A stretch of DNA of 64,000 nucleotides, taken from assembly GCA_022702705.1 (NCBI GenBank), contig CM040427.1, positions 16,205,625-16,269,624 on the forward strand, in the 5' to 3' direction. The translations under genes and the position numbers were made by a program. Origin of the DNA: Papilionanthe hookeriana x Papilionanthe teres (lineage: Eukaryota > Streptophyta > Magnoliopsida > Asparagales > Orchidaceae). Position 1 is the stretch's first letter. The number at the start of each line of letters is the position of its first letter. The notes beneath the pieces were generated by a model, which did not search any database, was not told the DNA's origin, and was given only the letters and a program-made list of their open reading frames with translations. Of the stretch, positions 1-10,660 are shown piece by piece.

Positions 1-718
1 AGACCAAACATTAAGAAATCTGAAGGTAGATTTTTGAATTATGGGATTAATAGCAAAATGTACCAACAAAGGAGTATGATCAGAACCCAATCTTGCTAAA
101 TGTTTAACAGTAGATAAAGGAAACATATTTAACCAAAGCTGATTAACCAAGAATCTATCAATTCTTTCATAAATATTACCCCTTGTCCAAGTAAAACAAG
201 AACCCTCAAAACCAATATCAAAAAGATTAGCAGAAGAGATATTATTAGAGAATGTCGAGCATGGCTTGTAAGTTAGGATTTCTCCCACCTTTTTTCTCAC
301 TAGGATGTGCAATGGAATTAAAATCCCCACCAACAATCCACCCTTCAGTCATCTGATTGCTAATATGATGCAAAATATTCCAAAGCTCAATCCTATCAGC
401 ATTAGCAGTAGCAGCATAAACAAAGGATGCAGAACCAGAAAACTGTTCTAATTCGAAATGGAAATGTAACAATTGAGATTGATTAATCAATAATTTAACC
501 TTCAATTCCTTCCTATAAAAAATCCAAATTTTATTGGAACAATTTGTAAGAAAAGTATAGCTAGTAAACTTCTTAGTAAACCTGTCCAAATTGGACTTGA
601 CTAAAGGCTCCAAAAGAGCAATAACCCAAAACTGATGAACCCTGTTTAAATTAATCAGTCTATTAAAGGAGCCAGGGTTGGCCACTCCCCTAATATTCCA
701 ACACAAAAATTTAATCAT
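1..718 (-). pseudogene. LINE ORF2 N-terminus: APE-type endonuclease
   Basis: The ORF begins MIKFLCWNIRGVANPGS, the usual start of plant L1 ORF2, with the catalytic-region N in CWNIRG. VGGDFNSI (about residues 128-135) is the GDFN motif of exonuclease-endonuclease-phosphatase enzymes. The frame stops after residue 157 (245), then continues in the next frame with FTWTRG, ERIDRFLVN and GSDHTPLLV (SDH motif, near 80-90), so one frameshift near 245-250 breaks the gene. This endonuclease nicks target DNA for target-primed reverse transcription. The RT part lies beyond the left edge. Confident of family; clearly non-functional as read. Confidence 0.88.
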
Positions 719-795
719 GAGAAACAGTCCTTCCTCCTCTAGTCACCCTAGAAGAAGAAGAAGTTTGGTTAAATATGTAATTGAAGAGTAACATT
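711..795 (-). pseudogene. C-terminal tail of LINE ORF1 (gag-like RNA-binding protein)
   Basis: A short minus-strand reading frame ends in a Ser-rich then Arg/Gly-rich tail (TSSSSRVTRGGRTVSHD, stop). Its last codons overlap the ORF2 start by 8 bases in the pattern ATGATTAA (711-718). In plant L1 elements ORF1 encodes a nucleic-acid chaperone with a CCHC knuckle and ORF2 follows at once, so position and basic composition support the call. Only the last 25 or so residues are present, so no domain can be seen. The overlap fits reinitiation or termination-coupled translation of ORF2, which is inference. Confidence 0.55.
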
Positions 796-799
796 TCGA

Positions 800-936
800 G
801 CCAAAAATAGGCAGAACAAGAACGAATAAATCTTTTTTGTGTTCGACTCATTAACTTAGCGAACAAGCCGAGCATGAGCTTCTAAACGAGCTGAACACGA
901 GCTGCTCGCGAACAGCGAGCCATTTTGACAGCCCTA
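800..936. mobile_element. Possible hAT-like terminal segment
   Basis: On the minus strand the segment starts TAGGGCTGTCAAAATGG (from 936) and continues with GCTCG/GTTCG-rich sequence. This resembles the termini of plant hAT elements and derived MITEs, whose ends often begin TAGGG or CAGGG. The partner end is not seen because the LINE begins at about 795. Identification rests on this terminal motif alone. Confidence 0.35.
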
Positions 937-2039
937 TAAGGAACAACTTTGTTGTTCGAGGTTTCAGGATTTGGGAAATGTAGATGGGTTTTCTCCGTGG
1001 AGTGAAGCTCTCGAGTTTAGCACTATTTATAGCCATGGGAAGGCCATAAGAAAGCTTGGGCTTACCCAGGGTTCACTTGGGGAAGGTATTACTTGATGTT
1101 ATGATGGCTGAGGATAGAATTTCAGCTAGAGGATAAGCTTAATTCATCTTCCCAAGATCAACCCATGTTAGGTTCAACCATGGCGAGAGCTTGCTTCTCA
1201 ATTTGGCTTGCTTCCAGTGGCACCCCATGAGGTGGATATGGCTGGTTATAATCTGGTAAATTAACCTCCCCCAAGTGATTCATGAGTTCATTCAATGAAT
1301 TAAGGGAGTGGAGTACACATATCCATCCTCTTCCTTATTTTTAATGTAATGCTTATGATGGCTTTATCCATGTATAGGATAAGATTTAGAGAAGTTTTTC
1401 TTTCATTGGAGAAGGATAGAGGTGAGTGATGACCTCCCCTCATCCTTATTTCAAAGATTTATGAGGGAATGACACCTCATTATGCCCTTCATGATGGTCT
1501 CATGATGGATTTTAACCATGGTTAAAAGGGTTGGTCATGGGTTATTCAATGTGTTAACCCATGTGTGATGAGTTTCATGGGTCATGGGTGACCCTTTGAT
1601 GACTTCATATGAAGTAATTTACGATGTCGTGATGGAATTTTAAATTTTGAGATCATTTTTTATGTTATATATGATGTAATTTTTAATTTTGAATTTTAGG
1701 GTTATTTTCTTATAATTCCACTTTAAATTAATTATGTAATTAATTAAAAGTGTAGGAAGTTATAATATTAACCCATAAATTAATCGAAATGATTTTAAAG
1801 GTTAATCATTTGATTAATCGCATTAATTTGGTTCAAAATTGGGTATTTTGACCTAATTTAACTAAAGTTGACCATGGTTGACCAGTGTTGACCCGTCTAG
1901 GTCCAGAGTTGACCTAGCTGATTTACTTAACCTTGTAATGGTTAATTTAATCGTGGTGCCATTAATTTTGGTAATAGCACCGAGGTTTGACTAGGGTTAA
2001 ATAAATGACCAATTTTGATCATTTTAATGTCTTAAATTA
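937..2039. other. Non-coding AT-rich sequence, origin unknown
   Basis: No ORF with recognisable homology. The stretch contains several ATGG/CATGGGTT-type short repeats (1480-1600) and becomes increasingly rich in TTGACC words from 1860 on, grading into the tandem array to the right. It could be an old LTR, but I find no partner copy in the window. Confidence 0.4.
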
Positions 2040-2731
2040 ATTAAATGAGTAAAGTTTGACCAATTTGGTGTCTAGGTTGCTCTGGTAGTTAATAAGGTTG
2101 GCATTGGGTCAATATGGTGGTCATTGGGTCATGAGTTTACCATTTTGACTAAGTTTGACCATTTGGGTTAAGGGTTGACGATTTGGTCGATGTGGTGGTT
2201 ATTGGGTCATGGATTGACCATTTTGACCAAGTTAACCATTTGGGTTAAAGATTGACCAGTTTAGTCAATGTGGTTGTCATTGGGTCAACGGTTGACTATT
2301 TTGACCTAAGTTGACCCTTTGGATCAAAGGTTGACCAGTTTGGTCACTAGGGGGGTCATTGGGTCAAAAGGGTTGACCATTTGGGTCAAAGGTTGACCAG
2401 TTTGGTCAATGTGGAGGTCATTAGGTCATGATTTGACCAGTTTGACATATTTTAACCATTTGGGTCAAAGGTTGACCAATTTGGTCAGTGTGGTGGTCAT
2501 TGGGCCATGATTTGACCATTTTGACTTATTTTGACCATTTGGGTCAAAGGTTGACCAGTTTGGTCAGTGTGGTGGTCATTGAGTCATGGTTTGACCATTT
2601 TGACCTATTTTGACCATTTGGGTCAAAGGTTGACCAGTATGGTCAGTGTGGTGGTCATTGGATCATAGATTGACCATTTTGACCTATTTTGATCATTTGG
2701 GTCAAAGGCTGACTAGTTTGGTCAATGTGGT
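2040..2731. repeat. 79-bp tandem array rich in TTGACC
   Basis: The word TGGTGGTCAT or a close variant recurs at 2115, 2193, 2271, 2349, 2412, 2491, 2570 and 2649, giving spacings of 78, 78, 78, 63, 79, 79 and 79 bases. Each unit holds three to five TTGACC/TTGGTC words, so there is a shorter sub-period. Older, degenerate units probably extend left to about 1860. The array stops abruptly at about 2731, where the LTR of Athila A1 appears to start. Confidence 0.85.
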
Positions 2732-3153
2732 TGATCAAATCAAGATTTGTCATTACTGATTTGATCATTTTAGCATGTCATTAAAATTTTGGTTAAAAAG
2801 GCTTTATTAGGGTTTCACCCTAGGCATTAGGGTTTAATGACCATCAGTGAGATTTTAGGAGTTAATATTGGTAGACTTCCTGTATCAAGATGATTTAGAA
2901 ATGATCCTCACAAAAGTGAGGTCAACACTAAGCGTTGATATCCAGTGCTTACGCACGGGAGTTACAAAGGAGGAGTTATTTAATTTTAGGTGCCATTTTG
3001 AAGAGGTTTTCGAGGCACCTCTTGGTAAGAACGTGGGTAACTTCCTATTGGAGCCAAATTTAAATTAAATCTCTCTTGAATGGATGCATCTCTTAGAAGA
3101 TACGTTGAATCTAGACACAATTTGAAGAAATACAAAGACACCTTTTGAAAAAG

Positions 3154-3162
3154 TATAAAAAG
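3154..3162 (+). promoter_or_regulatory. Candidate TATA box of the A1 LTR
   Basis: TATAAAAAG lies just downstream of the block aligned with A2 (3095-3145), at the position where A2 carries its CCTCTATATATAGAGG box. Transcription would then begin some 30 bases downstream. Inferred from position and motif only. Confidence 0.45.
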
Positions 3163-4462
3163 AAGACTTGAAGATCAAAAAAGGGTTGATGTTAGAGAGT
3201 GTGGTTTATGTTTAAGAGTATCATTTTATGTTTGGGAGTGTGGTTTATGTTAGAGATTTATTTTAGAACACACCTCTCCACTTTACCATCTTTACTTTAC
3301 TTTATTACAGTTTGTATTAGGATTACAACTAAGATTTAAAACCCTTAAAGTTGGGCGTCAACCTCTAAAGAGTATTTTAAGAGAAAGTAAAGTTTTCAAA
3401 GGAACTTCAAGAGTTTGGTGAAGAGGATTTTCAGATAAGTCTTTATCTTTGTTATTAGATTTAGTTCTTAATTAAGACTTCTTGTGTTTTCATTATGATT
3501 TATACTTTTAAACCAAGTTGTGATTGTATTTTCTCCATGAATTCTGAGTAGTTTTCTTTATCTTTTTCCTTAAAATGATGAAGTAATAAATTTATGGAAG
3601 TGTGTTGTGTGAAGTATAGAATTTCAATGTTAGACGAAGTTGTGATGATTTAAAACCTCGCACTTCATTCACTTCTTGATTTGGCCAATTAAAATGTTAA
3701 AATTTTTTGTGAGAACATGTAAGAACCAGTATGGTAATCGATAATAGGAAAGAATCACATGAGAATGTAGGGGCGAGAATGCAATCCATATGGTTGAGTG
3801 CAAATAAATAAGGAGATATACTTTAATGGGTGTAAAAATAGAAGACTTTAGAGTGATAAGCTAAAGCCCTCAATTTGGTTTATTGTTTTATGTTTTAATA
3901 CGAGATGTTAGCCTCCAGGAGTAGGGAATCGAGGAAACTCTAGAGTGAGAGCTAGTATCTTTCCTGCCTAACCTGTATTCAAGATTTTTAAAACAGTATA
4001 TTAACTTATGTTCTTTATAGCATCTCTAGTAAGGGTAAAGAATAAAATTACTCCTATTTGGCACAATACATTTTAGATACTTTCACAACAATAATTTCTA
4101 TAACTTTTTATTCATTCATAAAAGGGAAAAAGATATTTCATTTTCATAAGTTTTCAACTTACAAAAGTTTAGAAAAAGTAGTTTTTTACTTTCATTTCCA
4201 ATTTATAAAATTAACAAAAAAAATTGAATGTTATTTCCTAAGAATATAATTTTTAATTTGAGTAAGATCTTTTCTAAAAAGTAAAAAGTTTATTTTCTTT
4301 TTTTTGAGCTAGAATATATTTCATTTATTTATCACTTTTGCCTGTGAACTCGATATCTTGGGGCTTAATCATAAAGTCTTATATTATTTGATAAACGATA
4401 TGTATACTTGCGTAGTATCCACATTAAAATATCATTAAAAAGAAGTATCAATATATATATAC

Positions 4463-6090
4463 ACTCTTCTAAAGAGTATTATCACCACTTTTCCCTCTTA
4501 CATCCTCCAGATGATTGCCATGACTAAATCTACCCAATTGCAAATGGAGAGAATTTTTAATAGGTTTTTGTGGTCTGGTAAGAGGAAGCAAATCCATTGG
4601 GTTTCTTGGCAAAAAGTTGCCAAACCTACTGGGGCCGGTGGGATTGGTTTCAAGAGCCTGATGCAGATCTCCCAAGTAAATCACTGTAAGCTTTGGATTA
4701 AATTTCAGTCCCACAACTCTCTTTTGGCAAAATTTCTAAAAGGAAAGTATTGCAAAGATACTCACCCCACACTGGTTGTCAGGAAATTGGGTGATTCTAG
4801 AGTTTGGTCTAACATGTTAAAGGCTAGACCTCAAGCTAGCAAGATGTTCCCCTGGGAGTTGAGCACTGGTCAGATTTCCTTTTGGCTAGACAAATGGTGC
4901 CCTGAGGACTAGTTATTGCTTGCCCCTAATGTTATCAAAAAACCTCAGCTGAAAGTGGCAGACTCTTTGGATTAATGGTGAATGGTCTCTTCCTAAGCTC
5001 AACTCCCAGATTCAAGAATTTTCTTCCAAGATAGTTGCCTCAATCCCTCTGAACACTTCTAGACCTGACAGAATAAGCTAGGCTGCTTATAAAACTCAGA
5101 GTTTATCTAAAGCTATATACTCCAAATTGTTCAAGTGGCAAGATTCTCCAAGGGATACAGCCATATGGAATAAATTCCTCACTCCCTCCATGTCCTTCTT
5201 CTGCTGGAAGCTGCTCCACCAGATTCTCCCCACTGATGATCTCCTTAAACTTAAGCGCTTAAAGGGACCTTCTTGCTACAGGTTGTGCAGTAACAGTGAG
5301 GAATCCTATGACCATCTATTCTTTGATTGCCCATTCTCACAACAAGTGTGGGCTTATTACTTAAGAAAAATTAAGTTGAACCTCATCTGTTGTTGGAAGA
5401 GTCTCTCTGATTGCTGGGGAGACTGGAGAACTGCAAATTTAGGGGAGCTCCCCCTCATCTTTTCTTGGTTTATCTGGATGTGCAGGAATCAAGCAACTTT
5501 TGATGATATTCCCCCTTGTGCTAGGAAGGTGGCTAGAAACTGCCTAACTTACCTGGCTAAGTTAGTCAATTGGAAGGGTTATCCTGATTTCTGCTCATTC
5601 CCTTCTACTGTTGGGTGGGTGCAGCCTGCCATAACATTAGTGGAATGGAATAATCCTATGTTCCCGTATATCAAGGCTAACATTGATGGTAGCTTCTCCC
5701 CTCAGGGAGCTGGGGTGGGGGGAGTTTTCAGAAATCATAGGGGGAAATGCCTGATCCTCTTCCAATTTCCTGTTCTTGCTAAGGATGTTTTGAGGCCAAA
5801 TTCATTGCAGTTTTCTGGGCTTTCAAGATTGCTGCTCATTTTCAGTGGGCTTCTATTATTGTTGAAGTGGATTCCTCTAATCTCTTTAAAGCACTTGTAG
5901 CTGCTGACCCACTTCCTTGGCATCTCCAACTGTGGATGGATATAATTTCCTCTTACATCAGCAATTGCAAGTATCAGATTCAATTCATTTTTAGAGAGGG
6001 TAATAAACCAGCTAACTGGTTGGCCAGGGAAGCTATGTCTTCTTGTAGCAGCAAAATATCCAGCTCACCCCCTCCTCCCCTCTCCTTCCT
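4463..6090 (+). pseudogene. LINE ORF2 C-terminal part: RT tail, zf-RVT, RNase H
   Basis: Frame-by-frame reading gives, in order: RT thumb (TTFPSYILQM, FNRFLWSG; about 4470-4912), a zf-RVT module at 5127-5390 (FFCWKLLHQILPT, then C..C..S.E...HLFFDCPFSQQVW), and an RVT_3-type RNase H at 5665-6050 (IKANIDGSF with the first Asp, FRNHRG, then in another frame IIVEVDSSNL and REGNKPANWLA with the last residues). The gene is broken by a stop at 4910, a degenerate segment to 5100 and a frameshift near 5790. Function in the live family is reverse transcription with RNA removal by its own RNase H. Confidence 0.88.
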
Positions 6091-6427
6091 GCTTGCTGGA
6101 GATCAGTTGGAGTGTCCCTACCTCAGAGTCAATTACCGACATTATGGCAGGGTCAGTTAATTTCAGTGGTGGAGTTTTTTTCCTGTATGGTGGCTGTTGT
6201 TTTCTCCTCTTAGAAGGTTTCAGAGTTGATTGGGTCCTACTTCCAGTGTGAGTCATTTGGGTCGGGCAGTCCAGTTTTTTGTGTTTTTTTCTCCTTATGT
6301 TCCTATCTTCTGATAGTGTCTATCACTGTTTTTCTTTCCTTTTGTAAGGTAGCCCTCTGGGTTACTCTTGTAACTTTTCTTGGTAGTAACAAGTAGAGAG
6401 CTTTTGTAGCTCCTTTTTCTTATCTTA

Positions 6428-6431
<4 letters not shown>

Positions 6432-6467
<36 letters not shown>
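6432..6467. repeat. (TA)n microsatellite
   Basis: About 18 TA dinucleotides at the 3' end of LINE2. It may be the LINE tail or part of the target site. Confidence 0.95.
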
Positions 6468-6469
<2 letters not shown>

Positions 6470-6497
6470 TAAGCATAAATATCGGTAGATCAAGTTT

Positions 6498-6516
6498 TTG
6501 GTGCCGTTGCTAGGGA
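6498..6516 (+). promoter_or_regulatory. Primer binding site of A1 (tRNA-Asp type)
   Basis: TTGGTGCCGTTGCTAGGGA lies five bases after the LTR end. It is the Athila PBS, complementary to the 3' end of plant tRNA-Asp (TGGCGCCGTTGCCGGGGA), with a C-to-T change and one further mismatch. Confidence 0.8.
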
Positions 6517-6763
6517 ATAAAATTAAACAAAGAAAAATTTTTAAGAGAAAAGTTAATTTTTACTTTTTTAAATTTTATTTAAACTTGTTAGATTTATTTT
6601 AGGAAGTTGTTGTTTTTTTATGATTTTATTTTATTAAGTTTTATAATTGTGTATTCGTAGTTCAAGTTCTGAAGGACTTGTGTTTTACGATTCTGAATTA
6701 GAAAGAACAATATGAAAAATAAAAAATTTTAAATAAACAAAATAAGATAAAAATATTCAAGAA

Positions 6764-8206
6764 ATGGCAAATAAAAATAATCAAAATGCTGATATCTATC
6801 AAGAATTTAGACCTTTAAGAGATTATGCTAATCCTACAGTAGATGAATTTCATGGTAGTATTCAAAATCTTGTTGTAGTGGTCAATTCATTTGAACTTTA
6901 ACTAGCTATTATCCAAATGGTATCTAATAATCAGTCCGGGGGAGGGGGGGCACCAACTGAAAATCCAAATTTATATCTTGTCAATTTTCTATAATTGTGC
7001 GCTACATTTAAATATGATGGTGTTTCGGATGATGCTATTAGACTTTCACTTTTTCCTTTCTCATTGAGGGATAAAGCTAAGATATGGTTACATTCTTTGG
7101 CACCTGGATCTATCGGAACTTGAGGTGATTTATCTCAAAAATTTCTTGTTAAATATTTTTCATCATCAAAGACTGCTAAGCTTAGCAATGATATTACATC
7201 TTTTTGTCAGTTTGAAAGGGAATCTATCTATCAAGCATGGAAACATTTTAAAGATCTCTTAAAAAAGTTCCTACACCATTCAATACCAGATTGGTTAATA
7301 ATTCAAAGTTTTTATAATGGATTAATTGGATCTCTTAGATCTATCATCAATGTTACTGCTAGTGGTTCATTAATATCTAAACAGTTTAATAATGCTTATG
7401 CCTTAATTGAAGAAATGGCTACAAATAATTTTCAATGGCTTTCTGAGAGAGTAAATCCTAAAAAGGTAGCCAATATTCATGAATCTGATGCTTTTAAAAT
7501 GCTAGTAAATCAAGTTGCTGCAATTTCAAGGAAGATAGACTGATTTGGAATGAATTTTTCTCAATCAATGTCAATGATTAAAAAAAATTTATTAGTCCAA
7601 ATGGTATATTATCAAGCATTATTAGAAACTTTGAATGCCATAAAAAAATTTAATAGCCCATATTCCAATTATTATAACCTAGGTTAGAAGAACAATCCAA
7701 ACTTTAACTAGAATAACAATAATCAGGTGGTAGTAATCAACAATGGAGGAAAATCAAGAAAACCCATTGGGGAATTAGAACAATCAAGGGAATAATATTT
7801 ATAGACCTACTTATCATTCAGGTTTTAACAATGCTTCACAATATAAGGAGAAGAAGTGGTGTTACAAATGGGAAATCAATTACAAAGTAAAAGAGCTACA
7901 ATTTGAAATATTAAGAATCAATTGGGACAAATATCCAATTCATTAAGTAATATATCCCAAGGAACACTTCATAGTAATACTGAGATAAATCCAAGAGATA
8001 AAAATAAAGAACAAGTAAAAGCTGTTTAACTGAGAAGTGGAAGAGAGTTGTAAGGTAGAGTACAAAAAGAGATTAAAGTAGATAAATAAGAGATTGAAGA
8101 ATCAAAAGAGGACGCTCAAAAAGGTTTGGAAAGATCTATTTCTCCACATAAAACTGATTTAGAAAAGCCGCCACCACCATTTCCTCAAAGACTCCGACAA
8201 TAATAA
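6764..8206 (+). pseudogene. A1 gag (Athila capsid/nucleocapsid)
   Basis: The ATG at 6764 opens MANKNNQNADIYQEF, followed by PLRDYANPT. Capsid hallmarks follow: LSLFPFSLRDKAKIWLHSL (7045-7100), GDLSQKFLVKYF (near 7125), and ALIEEMATNNFQW (7395-7435). A Gln/Asn-rich region and LRSGREL (near 8035) come before the protease, as in A2. In-frame stops occur in NSFEL*L, NFL*L and GT*GDLSQ. The family function is coating genomic RNA to form virus-like particles. Badly decayed. Confidence 0.85.
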
Positions 8207-9220
8207 TTGGATAAGCAATTTTCAAAACTCTTAGATATTTTTAAGAAACATACAATTAATATTTCATTTGCTGAAGTCTTAGAACAAATGCCAAGCGATG
8301 TGAAGTTGATGAAGGATATTCTCAACGGAAAAAGGAAATTTGAAGATAATGAGAATGATGCACTTAGTGAAGAATGCAGTGCAAAAATTCAGAAGAAACT
8401 TCTTGAAAAGCTTAAAGATCCTGGTAGCTTCACAATTCCATGTACAATTAGAGAAAATTTTTATGGGAAAGCATTATGTGATTTAGGAGCAAGCATTAAC
8501 CATAAGATAGACTAGCTGAGCATAAATTAATTGTTGGGCATTAGGTGTAACAAAAGTACTTATGCCATTATCTATATTTAAAATACTAGGATTATGAGAA
8601 ATAACTCATACTACTGTAACTCTATAGTTAGTAGATCGTACGATAACATATCTTAAAGGAGGTATAGAAGATGTTTTAGTAAAAGTGGATCAATTTATTT
8701 TTCCTGTTAATTTCATTGTTCTTGATATGGAGGAAGATAAAGAGATACCAATTATTTTGGGGAGACCTTTCCTAGCTACAGGAAGAGCAATGATAGATGT
8801 GTAGAAAGTGGAATTAACTATGCGTGTTAATGATCAAACTGTGACATTTAATATTTCAAAGTCAATGAAATATCCTACAAAAGATAAAGATGATGAATGT
8901 TTCAGGATGGATGTTATAAGATATCTGAGTGAATGACATTTCCAAGCAACATATGAAGAGAAAGCTGAAAGTAAACAGATGGAACACTAACAAGAAGAGG
9001 AAACATGATATTCTGAAGATTTTATTGAGGAAAACTTAAATTATATTCAAGAGAGTTTTGAATTTTTGGACATGACAAATAATGATGAATCTTTCAGTCC
9101 ATCAATTAAAAAAGCTCCTGAACTTGAATTGAAAGTACTTCCTGAACATTTAAAATATGTTTTTTTAGGTCATTCCACAACTTTGCCAGTTATAGTTTCC
9201 TTAAATTAACTATAAAAGAT
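8207..9220 (+). pseudogene. A1 aspartic protease and gag-pol linker
   Basis: A clean frame to 8515 ends CDLGASIN, with the DLGAS active-site Asp at 8480. A 58-base stretch absent from A2 (8501-8558) then interrupts the gene and throws the frame; coding resumes with LMPLSIFKILG (8559) and reaches IPIILGRPFLATGRAM (8748-8793), the flap-side ILGRPFL motif. Downstream is an acidic linker (EDFIEENLNYIQESFEFLD, near 9020). The enzyme matures Gag-Pol in active elements. Several further stops are present. Confidence 0.83.
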
Positions 9221-10236
9221 AAAGAGAGTTTGCTTGAAACTTTAAAGAAATATAAGAAAGCCTTTGGATGAATCATAACTGATATTAAAGGAATCAGTCC
9301 TTCAATTTGTTTGTACAGAGTTCAATGAAAGAAAACTGCAAACCCAGGGCTAATCCTCAATAGAGATTAAATCCTATTATGAAAGAAGTTGTTAAGAAAA
9401 AAAAAATTAAAGTGCTTAAATGCTGGAGTTATCTACCCTATTTTAGATAATGCTTGGGTCAGTCCTATTCACTGTGTTCCTAAGAAAGAAGAATTAACTG
9501 TAACTGTTAATGAAAAAAATTAACTTATATCAACAAGACAAGTTACAGGATGGTGAATATGCATTGATTATAGAAAATTAAATTTTTCCACCAGGAAAGA
9601 TCATTTTCCACTACCCTTTCTGGATCGGATGTTGGATAGACTAACTGAGCATAAATACTTTTGTTTTCTGGATGAATATAATGGTATACCCAAATACAAA
9701 TTGCTCATGAGGATCCAGAGAAAACAACGTTACTAGTCCTTATGGTACTTTTGCTTTTAAAAGAATGACCTTTAGTTTATGTAATGCCCCTGCTACATTT
9801 CAAAGATGTATGATGACATTTTTTGTGATCTAATTGAAAAAGGAATTGAAGTGTTTAGGGATGATTTTTCAGTGTTTGGATCTTCATTTGAATCATGTTT
9901 AGAACACTTATCTAAAGTTCTTAAATGTTGTGAAGAAACAAATTTAGTTTTTAATTAGAAAAAATGCCAATTTATGGTAGCAGGAAAAATTGTTTTGGGA
10001 CATAAAATTTAAAAAAAGGGAATGGAAGTAGACCCTGCAAAAATTCAAGTGATCGCTAATTTACCTTGCCCAACAAATGTGAGGGAAATTAGGAGTTTTT
10101 TGAGATATTCTGGATTCTACAGGCATTATATTAAAGACTTTTCAAAAATAGCTATGGTTCTATGCCAATTACTGGAAAAAGATACCATTTTTAATTTTAA
10201 TGAAGATTGCCTAAAATATTTTGAATTAGTAAAATA
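9221..10236 (+). pseudogene. A1 reverse transcriptase
   Basis: Recognisable pieces in scattered frames: VSPIHCVPKKE (9457-9490), IDYRKLN...RKDHFPLPFLDRMLDRL (9555-9645), YFCFLD (9657), LCNAPATFQ (9779-9805), FRDDFSVFG (the FMDD-type catalytic box with Met changed to Arg, near 9858-9882), KCQFMVAGKIVLGHKI (near 9963) and the connection region IQVIANLPCPTNVREIRSF (10043-10100). At least four frameshifts and many stops. Order and motifs are as in A2. Confidence 0.85.
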
Positions 10237-10660
10237 AATAAATAATCACTGCACCAATTATTATTTCACCAGATTGGGAAAAACCTTTTGAATGTGTGAT
10301 GCAAGTGATTATGCTATTGAGCTGTTTTAGGACAAAAACATGATAAAATTTTTAAAGTAATCTACTACGCTAGTAGAACTCTTAATGAAACCTAAATTAA
10401 TTATACCACAACTTAAAAAGAATTATTAGTTATAGTATTTTCTTTTAATAAATTCAGATCATATTTAATTGGAACTACATGAGTGGTGCATACTGACCAT
10501 TCTGCTATTAAATATTTAATGAAAAATAAAGATGCAAAACTATGATTTATAAGATGAATTCTTCCTTTACAAGAATTTAACTTTGAGATAGTAGATATGA
10601 AGGGTGCTAATAATCAAATTGTTGATCATCTGTCTAGGCTTGAAAATAAAAAATCTCTCT
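10237..10660 (+). pseudogene. A1 RNase H
   Basis: The characteristic order survives: YYASRTLNET-like segment (10360-10395), ELLVIVFSFNKFRSYLIGT (near 10420-10475), HTDHSAIKYLM (10487-10525) and ANNQIVDHLSRLENK (10600-10650). This single Ty3/Gypsy RNase H removes RNA from the RNA-DNA hybrid. Stops at several positions; not functional. Confidence 0.82.

Larger units (their letters stand above)
1..795 (-). mobile_element. L1-type LINE fragment (5' portion), LINE1
   Basis: Read on the minus strand, this is the tail of LINE ORF1 followed by the endonuclease at the start of ORF2. The element runs off the left edge of the window, so RT and 3' end are not visible. The 5' limit at about 795 is where ORF1-like coding stops and unrelated hAT-like sequence begins. 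The body is seen directly; the exact boundary is inferred. Confidence 0.8.
4461..6467 (+). mobile_element. 5'-truncated L1-type LINE inside the A1 LTR (LINE2)
   Basis: The sequence opens in frame within the RT thumb region and ends in a (TA)n tract at 6432-6467. A short (TA)n is also present just before 4461, so a target duplication within TA repeats is likely but cannot be delimited. Both flanks are A1 LTR sequence, which shows insertion into that LTR. Confidence 0.85.
2732..6492 (+). repeat. 5' LTR of A1, split by LINE2 (LTR parts 2732-4460 and 6467-6492)
   Basis: Likely start TGATCA at 2732, matching the TGATCA end of the A2 LTRs; end TCA at 6492, five bases before the PBS. Blocks shared with the A2 LTR in the same order include AGATAC.TTGAA.CT.GACAC (3099-3120), GATGTTAGCC (near 3905), AAGGGTAAAGAATA with a following CACAATAC (4030-4066) and GTATACTTGCGTAG (near 4400). 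Without the LINE the LTR is about 1.75 kb, close to the 1.65-1.67 kb of A2. The 5' base is inferred from A2. Confidence 0.7.

Noticed and set aside
2868..3068. 66-aa plus-strand ORF
   Set aside because: Falls within the A1 5' LTR, aligned with LTR sequence of A2; no homology recognised.
1..6466. LINE1 (minus) and LINE2 (plus) as two halves of one inverted element
   Set aside because: They are in opposite orientation, separated by an array and LTR sequence, and each has its own truncation; they are more simply two insertions.
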